A stretch of 32,421 nt of DNA from Halomonas sp. QHL1 (GTDB lineage: Bacteria > Pseudomonadota > Gammaproteobacteria > Pseudomonadales > Halomonadaceae): assembly GCF_001882345.1 (NCBI RefSeq), contig NZ_MINL01000001.1, positions 3,198,266 to 3,230,686 of the forward strand, given 5' to 3'. Below the pieces are notes generated by a model. It searched no databases. It was not told where the DNA came from and was given only the letters and a program-made list of their open reading frames with translations. The translations under genes were made by a program, and so were the position numbers. Positions 7,393 to 19,214 of this stretch are shown in pieces. Position 1 is the stretch's first letter. Each line of letters begins with the position of its first letter.

Positions 7393-8430
7393 TTACGTCT
7401 CTGCCGAAAGTCTGGCCAGCCGCTGGCTAATATCGAGCATACGGTTGGCGAATCCCCACTCGTTGTCGAACCAGCACAGCAGCTTAATAAGGCGTTTACC
7501 CGCTACCCGGGTTTGGGTAGCGTCCAGGATGCCCGAGCGAGGGTCGTGATTAAAATCAACCGACGCCATGGGTGCTTCAGTATAGCCAAGTACGCCTTTT
7601 AAGCGCTGCTGACTGGCGGTCAGCAGCAGCGTATTCACATCGTCGCGGTGGGTGTCGCGACTGACGGTGAGCGCCACGTCCATGGCAGAGACATTGATAG
7701 TGGGGACGCGTACGTGCAGGCATTCAAAGCGGCCCGCAAGATTGGGCATCAAGCGGCTAATGCCCAGCGCCAAGCCGGTGTCCACCGGCACAATAGAGTG
7801 CATTGCCGAGCGGGTAAGACGCAGATCGGTCTGGTGGTAGGCATCGATCACCGGCTGGTCATTCATCGCCGAGTGAATCGTCGTGGTGACACCGTGCTCA
7901 AGGCCGAGAGCTTCATCCAGAACGGTCAACAGCGGCACTAGGCAGTTAGTGGTGCACGAAGCGGCAGAGAGTACACGCTGGGAAAGAGCCAGCTCGCCTT
8001 CATTAATGCCCCATACAATGGTGGCATCGACATCATTTTCCGCTGGCTGGGAGAACAGCAGTCTCTTAGCGCCTGCCGCTAAGTGCAGCTCGGCGGTGGC
8101 ACGATCTTTAAAGCTCCCGGAGCACTCCAGCACCAGATCCACATCAAGCGCCTTCCAGGGCAGCTTTTGTGGATCTGGTTCGCACAGCACCTGGATGCGC
8201 TGGCCGTTGACGATTAGGTACTGACCGTCGTTATCGACGTCACCGGGAAAGCGGCCATGGGTGGTGTCGTAACGGGTTAGATAGGTGATGGTCTCGAGAT
8301 CAGAGAGTTCATTAATAGCGACCACTTCAAGTTCGGGGTGGTGCCGCTCGACGAGCGCCCGCAACACACATTGACCAATGCGTCCGTAACCGTTAATGGC
8401 GATGCGATACCTGGGAGCAGAATTAGCCAT
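7393..8430 (-). CDS. epd: D-erythrose-4-phosphate dehydrogenase
   Basis: NAD-dependent dehydrogenase of the GapA superfamily, which oxidises erythrose-4-phosphate to 4-phosphoerythronate for pyridoxal phosphate synthesis. The 345 residues have the Rossmann motif NGYGRIG (about 13-19), catalytic Cys159 in SAASCTTNC and His186 in [10 protein letters not shown]. The IHSAMxDQ motif, [13 protein letters not shown] and VDFNHDP are typical of Epd. True GapA proteins usually have HAYT at the histidine motif, so I prefer Epd, although dual activity or use as GAPDH is possible. No clear ribosome site is seen before the ATG. It lies 119 bases after the LrgB-like gene, and that spacer holds a possible promoter. 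Confidence 0.88.
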   Translation of the reverse strand: MANSAPRYRIAINGYGRIGQCVLRALVERHHPELEVVAINELSDLETITYLTRYDTTHGRFPGDVDNDGQYLIVNGQRIQVLCEPDPQKLPWKALDVDLVLECSGSFKDRATAELHLAAGAKRLLFSQPAENDVDATIVWGINEGELALSQRVLSAASCTTNCLVPLLTVLDEALGLEHGVTTTIHSAMNDQPVIDAYHQTDLRLTRSAMHSIVPVDTGLALGISRLMPNLAGRFECLHVRVPTINVSAMDVALTVSRDTHRDDVNTLLLTASQQRLKGVLGYTEAPMASVDFNHDPRSGILDATQTRVAGKRLIKLLCWFDNEWGFANRMLDISQRLARLSAET

Positions 8431-8507
8431 GCAGAAGGGTGGCTCTTAAAAGTGAAACAGTGATCGGAACGTGTGAGGCTGTCTAAGTTGGAACTCGTTG
8501 CGATGAT

Positions 8508-8536
8508 AACGTATTTCAGCGGTCGATTCTTATCAA
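8508..8536 (-). promoter_or_regulatory. Possible internal sigma-70 promoter for epd-pgk-fba
   Basis: On the minus strand TTGATA (8536-8531) and TACGTT (8513-8508) are 17 bases apart, about 78 bases before the epd ATG. The -10 box is poor. If real, it would let epd-pgk-fba be expressed separately from tkt-lrgAB. Confidence 0.3.
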
Positions 8537-8549
8537 CTGCCCGTGCCCA

Positions 8550-9275
8550 TCAGCCGCCCATACCTACCAACCGCCAAGCGAGTGGCAGTAGCACCGCGGT
8601 AAAAATACCGGTAAGGCTCATGCCCAATGAGGCAAAAGCCCCGGCGGTGGGGCTGATCTCAAACGCTCTTACCGTACCAATGGCATGGCCGTTAAGCCCC
8701 AGGGCGAAACCGATCAAGCGCTCGTCGTCAATATGCAGCCAACGCGCAGCTAGACTGACACAGGGAATGGTGATCACACCGGTCACCAACAGCGCTCCCA
8801 GCAGCAGTGCGGTTGTGCCGCCAAGCTGTTCAGTAATGCCGATAGCGATGGGTGCAGTCACCGATTTAGCGGCAATGGATGCGAGTATGGTTTCCGAGCT
8901 GCCCAGCAACCAAGCAATTGCCAGCGAGTAGCAAGCCGCCAGCGTCGCGGCGATGGGCAAACAAATCGCCAGCGGTCGCCACAATTCAACGATACGTGGC
9001 AACTGCTGATAAAGCGGCATACCCAGCGCAACCGTGGCTGGCCCCAATAGCACCGTTAGCCATGTGGCTCCCTGCTGGTATGTAGCGTAAGGCAGTCCTA
9101 TCAGCGCTAATGCCCCTGCCAGCAGCAGTGCCGCGATCAAAATAGCGGGCAGCCAAGAAGGGCGCTTTAAACGCTGGAACAGCGCGCTACCCAGCAAATA
9201 TGCAGCGAGCGTTAACCCCACCGCAAACAGCGGGGTGGTGGTTAATAGAGTAAGCAGCGGTGTATCAGCGGACAT
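8550..9275 (-). CDS. LrgB/CidB (YohK)-family membrane protein
   Basis: A 241-residue, very hydrophobic protein of the LrgB/CidB family, with about seven predicted membrane helices. ASIAAKSVTAPIAIGI, VTGVITIP and GLNGHAIGTVRAFE are family hallmarks. First described as partners of holin-like LrgA/CidA proteins in cell-death control, members are now known in several organisms as parts of small carboxylate transporters, for example pyruvate in Bacillus and glycolate/glycerate in plant plastids. It overlaps the LrgA-like gene by 11 bases, so the two are surely made together. Its position between tkt and epd suggests a substrate linked to central carbon metabolism, which is an inference. Confidence 0.88.
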   Translation of the reverse strand: MSADTPLLTLLTTTPLFAVGLTLAAYLLGSALFQRLKRPSWLPAILIAALLLAGALALIGLPYATYQQGATWLTVLLGPATVALGMPLYQQLPRIVELWRPLAICLPIAATLAACYSLAIAWLLGSSETILASIAAKSVTAPIAIGITEQLGGTTALLLGALLVTGVITIPCVSLAARWLHIDDERLIGFALGLNGHAIGTVRAFEISPTAGAFASLGMSLTGIFTAVLLPLAWRLVGMGG

Positions 9276-9618
9276 TTGGTTGCCCGATTAGTCGCTTGAG
9301 CAGCCACAGCGTGGTCACCACACTGAGTAACGTGCCCAGCAATAGCGCGATAAGGATAGCCGTCCACTGCCCGGCCAGCTCGCCGATGATAAAAAACACC
9401 CCAACAACGCCGGGCATAATCAGCATGGCGAGTAGTGCAATCAGTGGCTGGGCGGCAGCGGCAATGTTGTTAGGTACACGGCCCCGAACGGCGAGCGTCG
9501 CGCAGAGCAGCAGCATGCCGATCACGCCTGACGAGATTGGCAAAGCGGTGAAGTGGATCACCACTTCACCAATAAGCCAGTAGCTAATCAGCCATAGAAA
9601 GCCACTGAGTGCTGGCAT
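9265..9618 (-). CDS. LrgA/CidA-family holin-like membrane protein
   Basis: A 117-residue protein with about four hydrophobic helices. The LrgA/CidA pattern PISSGVIGMLLL and MLIMPGVVGVFF is clear, and the C-terminus is short and basic. These proteins work with LrgB-type partners in the cytoplasmic membrane, as holin/antiholin-like factors or as the small subunit of a carboxylate transporter. The ATG lies only 3 bases after the tkt stop, and no good ribosome site is visible, which implies coupling to tkt translation. It overlaps the LrgB-like gene downstream. Confidence 0.88.
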   Translation of the reverse strand: MPALSGFLWLISYWLIGEVVIHFTALPISSGVIGMLLLCATLAVRGRVPNNIAAAAQPLIALLAMLIMPGVVGVFFIIGELAGQWTAILIALLLGTLLSVVTTLWLLKRLIGQPNVR

Positions 9619-9621
9619 GGC

Positions 9622-11613
9622 TTAGCCGAGTAGTTCGTTGGCTTGTTTGACCACATTCTCGACGGTAAAGCCGAAGTGCTTAAACAGATCGCCCGCCGGC
9701 GCAGATTCGCCGTAAGTCGTCATGCCGATCACACGGCCTTCTAGGCCCACATACTTGTACCAATAGTCGGCGTGAGCGGCTTCGATAGCGATACGCTTGG
9801 TCACCGCTTTGGGCAGTACGCTCTCACGGTACTCGGCGTCCTGGCCGTTGAAGCGATAGGCTGAGGGCATGGAGACCACGCGTACCGCTTTACCTTGCTG
9901 CTCAAGCTCGGCGGCGGCGTCCATCGCCAGGCCGACTTCAGAACCGGTGGCAATCAGAATCAACTCCGGTGTTCCTTCGCTGTCCTTAAGAACGTACGCA
10001 CCGTTTTGAATGGCTGCCAACTGCGCTTTAGTGCGCTGCTGGTGGGGCAGGTTCTGGCGTGACAGTACTAGCGCGGTGGGGCCGGAGTGACGCTTGATGG
10101 CGGCATCCCAAGAGGCGGCGGTTTCAACCGCATCGCAGGGGCGCCAGGTGTTTAGATTCGGCGTCGTACGCAGGCTGGTGAGCTGCTCAATCGGCTGGTG
10201 GGTCGGGCCATCTTCACCCAGGCCGATGGAGTCGTGGGTAAACACGTAGATCACCTGCTGGCCCATCAGCGACGCCATGCGGATCGAGTTACGCATGTAC
10301 TCCATAAAGATCAGGAAGGTCGCGCCGTAGGGCACTAGTCCGCCGTGTAGGGCGATGCCGTTCATGACCGCCCCCATGCCGAACTCACGGACACCGTAGT
10401 GCAGGTAGTTACCGCTGGCATCTTCTGGGGTGATCGCTTTGGCGCCTTTCCAGAAAGTCAGGTTAGAGGGGGCCAAGTCGGCACTGCCGCCCAGCAGTTC
10501 CGGCATTTGCGGGCCAATTACATTCAGCGCTTCAAACGAGGCTTTGCGTGACGCAATGGTCTCGCCACGCTCTTGGGCCTGCTCAATCAAGGCTTCGGTA
10601 GGCAGTTCCGTCGGCAGCTGGCGCTTCATCCGGCGGGTGAATTCCCGCGCTTCGGTGGGGAAGGCTTCAGCATAGCGGGCAAAACGCGCGTCCCACGCCT
10701 GCTGGGTCGCTTTGCCTGCTTCACGGGCATCCCAGCCCGAGTAGATTGGCTCAGGAATATGGAACGGAGCGTGGGGCCAGTCGAGCTGCGTGCGCGCCAG
10801 GGCCACTTCGTCATCGCCTAGCGGGGCGCCGTGAGCGTCTTCCTTGCCCTGCTTGTTGGGGGCACCAAAGCCAATAATGGTTTTGCAGATAATCAGGCTC
10901 GGCTTATCGTCGTGGCTCTTGGCCAGCTCAATAGCGGCTTTGATCTCTTCAGGCTTATGACCATCAACGTTGGGTACTACGTGCCAGCCATAGGCTTCAA
11001 AACGCTTGGCGGTATCGTCGGTAAACCAGCCTTCCACTTCACCATCAATGGAGATGCCGTTATCGTCGTATACAGTGATTAGCTTACCCAACTGCTGGGT
11101 ACCGGCCAGGGAGGCCGCTTCATGGGAGATCCCTTCCATTAAGCAGCCGTCACCTACAAAGCACCATGTGTGGTGGTCAACGATGGAGTGGCCGGGGCGG
11201 TTGAACTGCGCCGCCATGGTTTTTTCCGCGATGGCAAAGCCTACGGCGTTGGCAAAACCCTGACCTAGCGGGCCAGTGGTGGTTTCAATGCCGGGCGCGT
11301 AGCCGAATTCCGGGTGGCCCGCGGTGGGCGAGTGCAGCTGGCGGAAATTCTGCAGCTGTTCCAGGCTTAGCTCGTAACCACTGAGGTGGAGCAGCGAGTA
11401 AAGCAGCATGGAGCCATGGCCATTGGAAAGCACAAAGCGATCACGATCGGCCCACTTGGGGTCTTCGGGGTTGTGCTTGAGGTAGTCATTCCATAGCACC
11501 TCGGCGATATCAGCCATACCCATGGGGGCGCCAGGGTGGCCGGACTTGGCCTTCTGAACGGCATCCATGGACAGGGCGCGAATGGCATTGGCTAGCTCAA
11601 AACGGGACGGCAT
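9622..11613 (-). CDS. tkt: Transketolase
   Basis: Thiamine-diphosphate-dependent enzyme that moves two-carbon units between sugar phosphates in the non-oxidative pentose phosphate pathway. The 663 residues match the family length. The N-terminal domain has [10 protein letters not shown] and the cofactor motif [14 protein letters not shown]. The middle domain has [20 protein letters not shown] with the Glu that activates the cofactor, and the C-terminal domain follows. GAGGAG lies 7 bases before the ATG. It heads the minus-strand cluster tkt-lrgA-lrgB-epd-pgk-fba and is divergent from metK. A perfect TATAAT -10 box lies a little upstream, along with a 9-bp direct repeat that could bind a regulator. 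Confidence 0.96.
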   Translation of the reverse strand: MPSRFELANAIRALSMDAVQKAKSGHPGAPMGMADIAEVLWNDYLKHNPEDPKWADRDRFVLSNGHGSMLLYSLLHLSGYELSLEQLQNFRQLHSPTAGHPEFGYAPGIETTTGPLGQGFANAVGFAIAEKTMAAQFNRPGHSIVDHHTWCFVGDGCLMEGISHEAASLAGTQQLGKLITVYDDNGISIDGEVEGWFTDDTAKRFEAYGWHVVPNVDGHKPEEIKAAIELAKSHDDKPSLIICKTIIGFGAPNKQGKEDAHGAPLGDDEVALARTQLDWPHAPFHIPEPIYSGWDAREAGKATQQAWDARFARYAEAFPTEAREFTRRMKRQLPTELPTEALIEQAQERGETIASRKASFEALNVIGPQMPELLGGSADLAPSNLTFWKGAKAITPEDASGNYLHYGVREFGMGAVMNGIALHGGLVPYGATFLIFMEYMRNSIRMASLMGQQVIYVFTHDSIGLGEDGPTHQPIEQLTSLRTTPNLNTWRPCDAVETAASWDAAIKRHSGPTALVLSRQNLPHQQRTKAQLAAIQNGAYVLKDSEGTPELILIATGSEVGLAMDAAAELEQQGKAVRVVSMPSAYRFNGQDAEYRESVLPKAVTKRIAIEAAHADYWYKYVGLEGRVIGMTTYGESAPAGDLFKHFGFTVENVVKQANELLG

Positions 11614-11640
11614 GGGGGTGCTCCTCGCCTGAAAACAGAA

Positions 11641-11646
11641 ATTATA
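11641..11646 (-). promoter_or_regulatory. -10 element of the tkt promoter
   Basis: TATAAT on the minus strand is a perfect -10 box and would put the transcript start about 20 bases before the tkt ATG. No convincing -35 box stands 16-18 bases upstream, so an activator may be needed. The GCGGCAAAT repeats just upstream are candidates for its site. Confidence 0.5.
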
Positions 11647-11676
11647 AAGGCGCTATTGTCGCTGACTTCCCATGTT

Positions 11677-11697
11677 GCGGCAAATGTAGCGGCAAAT
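11677..11697. repeat. Direct repeat upstream of tkt, candidate regulator site
   Basis: GCGGCAAAT occurs at 11677-11685 and again at 11689-11697, exact copies with a 12-base period. They lie about 30-55 bases upstream of the tkt -10 box on the minus strand, where an activator would bind. Confidence 0.5.
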
Positions 11698-11750
11698 TCT
11701 CGGGATCACGTTCTGGGAAGCGTCGCCGACAGCGTGTAGACTCTGCCTCC

Positions 11751-11836
11751 CGAAGTGATGATGAACGTCATCATTTCGCTAATACGGGCAGGGGACACCT
11801 GCCATGATTTCCTGCTGATGCTGTGGAACCTACAGC
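11751..11836 (+). promoter_or_regulatory. Structured 5' leader of metK (three hairpins)
   Basis: Three stem-loops lie in succession before metK. The first has arms CGAAGTGATGA and TCATCATTTCG (11751-11778), an 11-bp stem with one G-U pair around TGAACG. The second is GGCAGG and CCTGCC around GGACA (11787-11803). The third is GCTGT and ACAGC around GGAACCT (11820-11836). A possible -10 box TAGACT (11737-11742) would start the transcript at the first hairpin. I do not recognise a known SAM or SAH riboswitch class. The first palindrome could instead be a protein operator. Confidence 0.45.
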
Positions 11837-11861
11837 CGTCATACAGAGGGTAGAGTGCGCG

Positions 11862-13082
11862 ATGAGCGAATATTCCCTGTTTACCTCCGAGTCCGTCTCC
11901 GAAGGTCATCCCGATAAGATTGCCGATCAGATCTCTGACGCGGTGTTAGATGCCATTATCGCTCGTGATAAACAGGCCCGCGTTGCCTGTGAAACCATGG
12001 TGAAAACCGGAGTGGCGATCATTGCCGGCGAAATTACCACCTCAGCCTGGGTTGATTTAGAAACCCTCGTGCGCGATGTGATTATCAGCATTGGCTATAA
12101 CTCGTCTGACGTAGGTTTTGACGGCGCGACCTGCGGCGTGGTTAACCTGATTGGCAAGCAGAGTGTCGACATCGCCCAGGGCGTTGATCGCAGCAAGCCG
12201 GAAGATCAGGGCGCTGGCGACCAGGGCCTGATGTTTGGCTACGCGACCAACGAAACCGATTCGTTTATGCCGGCGCCGATCCACTACTCGCACCGATTAG
12301 TCGAGCGTCAGGCTGAACTGCGTAAAAATGGCCTGCTGCCTTGGCTGCGCCCGGATGCCAAGAGTCAGGTAACCTTCCGTTATAACGCCGAAGGCCAGCC
12401 CTGCGGTGTCGATGCCATTGTGCTCTCTACCCAACACGACCCAGATATTAATCAGGAAGACCTGCGCAAAATGATCAAGCGCGAGGTCATTGAGCAAGTG
12501 ATCCCCGCTGAATGGCTGGATGACAGCACCCAGTACCATATCAACCCGACCGGCAAATTCGTGATTGGCGGCCCGGTAGGCGATTGTGGTCTGACTGGCC
12601 GCAAGATCATCGTCGACACCTACGGCGGCATGGCACGTCACGGTGGTGGCGCGTTCTCCGGCAAAGACCCCTCTAAAGTGGATCGCAGCGCCGCCTATGC
12701 GGGCCGCTATGTGGCCAAAAACGTGGTGGCCTCGGGTCTGGCGGACAAGTGTGAAATTCAGGTCTCCTACGCGATTGGCGTTGCCGAGCCGACGTCGGTC
12801 TCCATCGACACCTTTGGCACCGGTAAAATTGACGATACCAAGATCGTTGCGCTGGTTCGCGAGCACTTTGACCTGCGCCCCTACGCGATCACCAAAATGC
12901 TTGATCTGCTGCACCCGATGTATCAGCTCACCGCCGCTTACGGTCACTTTGGCCGGGCGCCGTTCGAGCACAGCTACACCTGGAGCGACGATAAAGGTCA
13001 AGCGCATACCGAAACCTTTACCGCCTTCCCGTGGGAAAAGGTTGATAAGGCCGATGCGCTGCGTAAGGCCGCCGGTTTGTAA
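11862..13082 (+). CDS. metK: S-adenosylmethionine synthetase
   Basis: Makes S-adenosylmethionine from methionine and ATP, the methyl donor of the cell. From ATG 11862 it has 406 residues. Motifs are SEGHPDK (13-19) with His16, [12 protein letters not shown] from residue 117 and [19 protein letters not shown]. An in-frame upstream start at 11823 would add 13 unrelated residues. [19 protein letters not shown] matches the family N-terminus, with GAGGG about 11 bases ahead. It is transcribed divergently from tkt, has a structured leader and is followed by a strong terminator, so it is probably a single-gene unit. Confidence 0.96.
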   Translation: MSEYSLFTSESVSEGHPDKIADQISDAVLDAIIARDKQARVACETMVKTGVAIIAGEITTSAWVDLETLVRDVIISIGYNSSDVGFDGATCGVVNLIGKQSVDIAQGVDRSKPEDQGAGDQGLMFGYATNETDSFMPAPIHYSHRLVERQAELRKNGLLPWLRPDAKSQVTFRYNAEGQPCGVDAIVLSTQHDPDINQEDLRKMIKREVIEQVIPAEWLDDSTQYHINPTGKFVIGGPVGDCGLTGRKIIVDTYGGMARHGGGAFSGKDPSKVDRSAAYAGRYVAKNVVASGLADKCEIQVSYAIGVAEPTSVSIDTFGTGKIDDTKIVALVREHFDLRPYAITKMLDLLHPMYQLTAAYGHFGRAPFEHSYTWSDDKGQAHTETFTAFPWEKVDKADALRKAAGL

Positions 13083-13120
13083 GAGATTCGCTACAACGGT
13101 TGTAAGAAATGTATTAAATC

Positions 13121-13151
13121 GCCCCTTTGGCTTCGGCCGGGGGCTTTTTTT
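13121..13151 (+). terminator. Rho-independent terminator after metK
   Basis: GCCCC...GGC, a TTCG tetraloop (13132-13135) and GCC...GGGGC are followed by seven T residues. It lies about 38 bases after the metK stop. Confidence 0.9.
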
Positions 13152-13215
13152 ATGCGCTATTTCAAAACCCTGCGCTAGGCTAAGCCTAAAGGCTGATGTG
13201 TTAACGCGGGGGTAA

Positions 13216-15827
<2,612 letters not shown>

Positions 15828-15971
15828 TTATCCCCCCGTTGTATGTGTGGTGACTCGCTAACATGAGCCGAATTAAAGGCCAAGCGTGGAATCTTTCATT
15901 AGCCCCAACGCGCTGGAACAGGGAGAATACCCCAAAATATCATCACTATTGATCACTAATAAGGAAACCCC

Positions 15972-16814
15972 ATGAGCAGCCATGAGCATCCGCTAGGTAT
16001 CAGCTTTGAATTCTTTCCGCCCAATACTGATGCTGGGCGCGACAAGCTGATCCACGTTCGCGATGAACTGGCCGCCCGGAAGCCACGGTTTTTCTCGGTT
16101 ACTTACGGTGCTGGCGGGTCTACCCAGGCACGTACCCGGGAGGTGGTGCGTGCAGTGAGTGAGAGTGGCATCACCACCGCCCCACACCTCTCCTGTATTG
16201 GCAGTGAGAAAGCCCAGCTGCGTGATCTGCTGGCGCAGTACCGAGAAGAGGGGGTCGATAGTCTAGTCGCGCTGCGTGGTGACATGCCCTCCGGTATGGG
16301 AAGCGTTGGCGAGCTACGGTATGCCAACGAACTGGTTGAGTTTATTCGTGCGGAAACGGGCGACCATTTCGACATCGCGGTAGCCGCTTACCCTGAGTCT
16401 CACCCACAGGCACCTAATCTTGATAAGGATGTGGAAAACTTCGCGCGTAAAATGAAGGCAGGGGCCAATATGGCCATCACCCAGTACTTCTTCACCGCCG
16501 ACGCCTATTTCAACTTCGTCGATAAAGCCCGCGCGCTTGGCGTTGAGCAGCCGATTATTCCCGGGATTATGCCGATTACCAACTACACCAAGCTGGCGCG
16601 TTTCTCTGACGCCTGTGGTGCCGAGATCCCGCGTTGGATTCGCAAGCAGTTGGAATCCTATGGCGATGACAGCGAAGCGATTGCTGCCTTTGGCACCGAT
16701 GTGGTGACCCGTCTTTGCCAGCGATTACTGGATGGCGGGGCGCCAGGCCTGCACTTCTACACGCTTAATCAAGCAGCGCCGGTGCTGAAGATCGTCGACA
16801 ACCTGACTGACTAA
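15972..16814 (+). CDS. metF: 5,10-methylenetetrahydrofolate reductase
   Basis: Flavoprotein that reduces 5,10-methylene-THF to 5-methyl-THF, the methyl donor for methionine synthesis. The 280 residues form one FAD-binding barrel of the short bacterial type. SFEFFPP carries catalytic Glu13, VTYGAGGST (43-51) and ALRGDMPSG with Asp104 are FAD and folate contacts, and GIMPITNY lies further on. AAGGA is 6 bases before the ATG. It is a single gene with its own terminator. Its presence about 3 kb from metK fits methyl-cycle function, but no control motif shared with the metK leader was seen. Confidence 0.95.
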   Translation: MSSHEHPLGISFEFFPPNTDAGRDKLIHVRDELAARKPRFFSVTYGAGGSTQARTREVVRAVSESGITTAPHLSCIGSEKAQLRDLLAQYREEGVDSLVALRGDMPSGMGSVGELRYANELVEFIRAETGDHFDIAVAAYPESHPQAPNLDKDVENFARKMKAGANMAITQYFFTADAYFNFVDKARALGVEQPIIPGIMPITNYTKLARFSDACGAEIPRWIRKQLESYGDDSEAIAAFGTDVVTRLCQRLLDGGAPGLHFYTLNQAAPVLKIVDNLTD

Positions 16815-16843
16815 GCCATTTATCGACCCGCTTTAGGCGCACT

Positions 16844-16881
16844 AAAAAACCCCGCTCAACGATTGTTGAGCGGGGTTTTTT
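16844..16881. terminator. Bidirectional terminator between metF and the TRAP genes
   Basis: CCCCGCTCAAC (16850-16860), loop GATT and GTTGAGCGGGG (16865-16875) form a perfect 11-bp stem, with an A run before it and a T run after it. It serves metF on the + strand and the TRAP operon on the - strand, whose last stop is at 16910. Confidence 0.92.
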
Positions 16882-16909
16882 ACGCTTAGCGTTTAGTGGC
16901 TTAAATCAA

Positions 16910-19111
16910 TCAGCCAGCTTGCGCCGTTTTGCTACCACCACCGTGCATCTTACGCTGCATCATGAATAGCACGATACCAATCGCAAGGCCGGCAATATCG
17001 GTATAGATACCGCCGTAGATTAAAAACAGCGCGCCCACCAGCATGACGACACGCTGCACTAGGTTAACGGGGCCAAAGAACCACGCTTGAACCATACCCG
17101 AAAGCAGCACAATACCTAGCGTCGCGGTTAACCCAACGCGCAGGATCTGCATCGGTGAGCCTTCCATCAGCATGGCGGGGCTGTAGAAGAACATAAATGG
17201 AACAATGAACGCGGCCAAGCCAATCTTGAACGATGCCACCGATGTGCCCATGGGGTTGTCGCCGGAGATACCCGCGGCGGCATAGGAGGCCAAGGCAACG
17301 GGCGGCGTAATCGCAGAGACGACCGCAAAGTAGAACACGAAGAAGTGAGCGATCAGCGGTTCAATGCCGATATTGATCAAACCCGGAGCCACGACCGAAG
17401 CGGCCACCGCATAGGCGGCGGTGGTAGGCATACCCATGCCGAGTAGAATACTGATCAGCATGGCGAACACTAGCGCCAGCAGTTGGCTCACGCCCGCTAA
17501 GCCCAGCAGCAGCGACGAGAAACGCGCGCCTACACCCGTCAGCGAGATAACCCCGACGATTAAGCCCGCACAGGCGCATACGGCGATAATCTGAATCGCC
17601 ATGGTGCCCGCTATCTGCAGGGCTTTAAGAATCGAACGAAGGCCCATTTTATTGGGTGAGAGCCAGCTAACCACCGCGGCTGACGCGGTTGCCAAGGTGC
17701 CTGCGCGAATCACCGAGTAGCCCATGAACAGGGCGACAATCAGAATAATAATCGGCGCGAACAGATAGACCTGCTTGACCAGCTTCGAGAACAGCGGGAT
17801 CTCATCTTTACGCATGCCACGCATGCCTTTACGGGCGGCTTCAAAGTCGACCATAAAGTAGATAGAGGCAAAATAAAGAATCGCCGGAATGACGGCGGCA
17901 AGCGCAATTTCGGTATACGGAATACCGGTCACTTCGGCCATGATGAACGCACCCGCGCCCATAATCGGTGGCATGATTTGCCCACCGGTTGAGGCGGCTG
18001 CTTCAATCGCGCCGGCGCTACGTGCGGGGTAGCCGACTTTCTTCATCAGAGGAATGGTCAATGAACCGGTGGAAACCACGTTACCTGCTGACGTGCCGTT
18101 GATCATACCCATCAAGCCAGAGGCAAAAATGGCCACCTTGGCAGGGCCGCCACGGGCACGGCCAGCTGCGGCAAAGGCAAAGTTGACGAAGTAGTCGCCA
18201 ACTTTAGAGGCCTGTAGGAAAGCGGCAAAAATAATGAACAAAATAATATAGGTCGACGACACCGCGGTTGTGGGGCCAAGAATGCCTGCGTCGGTATACA
18301 CCTGGCTAAAGAAACGCTGTAGTGACAGCCCTGGATAGCCTAAGAAGCCCGGCAGATAAGGGCCAGCGAATACATAGGTCAGGAAGACTGCGGAAATCAC
18401 TACTAGGGCTAAACCCGCTACTCGGCGAGTCAGTTCCAGGATCAGTAACGAGCCTGCAATTGCCGCCCAGGAAATGCCTGCTGGCGCAAAAGAGGTACCC
18501 GTCGACATACGGATATTGGTGTTATAAGCCACCAGCAAATAACCAGCGCTGGCCAGCGCGCAGACCATTAGCACCAAATCGGCTGGGTTGAAGCGATGCC
18601 GTGCCTGACGATAAAACCATGACAGCACAATGGCACCCGCCGTTGTCGCCATGAGCGGATAGCCGTAATGCCAGTTTTCAACGTTCGGGTCGATGCGCAT
18701 GGCACCACCGCTGAGCGTTTGATACATCAACAGAACTTGCGCCAGGGTATAGGCGGCGGGAATCAGTAGCGCGTAGCTTACCCACTTGATCCAGACACCT
18801 GACGCCTGATGATCGTCGTCGGCAAAACGGGCACCGGCAAAGAGCCCGTAACCGAGAATAAGCGCACCGGCAATATGCACGATACGAAACGACCAGGTTT
18901 CCATCGGATACACGTTCAGTGAAATCAGATGGAAACTTGAGTAAGCGATCGCTAATGCCGCAAATAGCAGGAACTGCCAGCCCGTAAACAGGCGGCGGTT
19001 GGGTTCAACAACGTCTTCATCGACACCGTCGGCAATGGACTCGGGTATCACTGATGCCGCGTGGGCATCATCCTTGAGGTCATTGGGTTCTTGGTCGGTT
19101 TTGTGACTCAT
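16910..19111 (-). CDS. TRAP transporter fused permease (4TM/12TM, TAXI-associated)
   Basis: A 733-residue membrane protein that fuses the small (Q) and large (M) TRAP permease subunits, as is usual for TAXI-type systems. After an acidic cytoplasmic N-terminus of about 40 residues come the Q-like helices (about 45-200). The M-like domain follows, with GLMGMINGTSAGNVVSTGS, GGQIMPPIMGAGAF and LGMGMPTTAAYAVA, conserved in ion-driven uptake. TRAP permeases import organic acids or amino acids using a sodium or proton gradient, fed by a periplasmic receptor. The gene lies 103 bases after the receptor gene, with a GC-rich hairpin between them. GAGG lies about 11 bases before the ATG. Confidence 0.93.
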   Translation of the reverse strand: MSHKTDQEPNDLKDDAHAASVIPESIADGVDEDVVEPNRRLFTGWQFLLFAALAIAYSSFHLISLNVYPMETWSFRIVHIAGALILGYGLFAGARFADDDHQASGVWIKWVSYALLIPAAYTLAQVLLMYQTLSGGAMRIDPNVENWHYGYPLMATTAGAIVLSWFYRQARHRFNPADLVLMVCALASAGYLLVAYNTNIRMSTGTSFAPAGISWAAIAGSLLILELTRRVAGLALVVISAVFLTYVFAGPYLPGFLGYPGLSLQRFFSQVYTDAGILGPTTAVSSTYIILFIIFAAFLQASKVGDYFVNFAFAAAGRARGGPAKVAIFASGLMGMINGTSAGNVVSTGSLTIPLMKKVGYPARSAGAIEAAASTGGQIMPPIMGAGAFIMAEVTGIPYTEIALAAVIPAILYFASIYFMVDFEAARKGMRGMRKDEIPLFSKLVKQVYLFAPIIILIVALFMGYSVIRAGTLATASAAVVSWLSPNKMGLRSILKALQIAGTMAIQIIAVCACAGLIVGVISLTGVGARFSSLLLGLAGVSQLLALVFAMLISILLGMGMPTTAAYAVAASVVAPGLINIGIEPLIAHFFVFYFAVVSAITPPVALASYAAAGISGDNPMGTSVASFKIGLAAFIVPFMFFYSPAMLMEGSPMQILRVGLTATLGIVLLSGMVQAWFFGPVNLVQRVVMLVGALFLIYGGIYTDIAGLAIGIVLFMMQRKMHGGGSKTAQAG

Positions 19112-19162
19112 TAGAGTTCACCCTCACAGCAAAAGCAGACAAAGGGGTAGCAGCAGCGAAAG

Positions 19163-19195
19163 CTGCCCCGCCCGGCGGGGCCGGAGACGGGGCAG
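19163..19195 (-). other. GC-rich stem-loop between receptor and permease genes
   Basis: CTGCCCC (19163-19169) can pair with GGGGCAG (19189-19195), or the inner GCCCCG (19165-19170) with CGGGGC (19176-19181). No T run follows, so it is more likely an mRNA-stabilising or attenuating hairpin that keeps the receptor in excess over the permease. Confidence 0.55.
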
Positions 19196-19214
19196 TCAGA
19201 ACGTTAAGCGTTGC

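Noticed and set aside
11700..11861. A known SAM or SAH riboswitch before metK
   Set aside because: The hairpins do not show a core I can match to any named class, so only a generic structured leader is reported.
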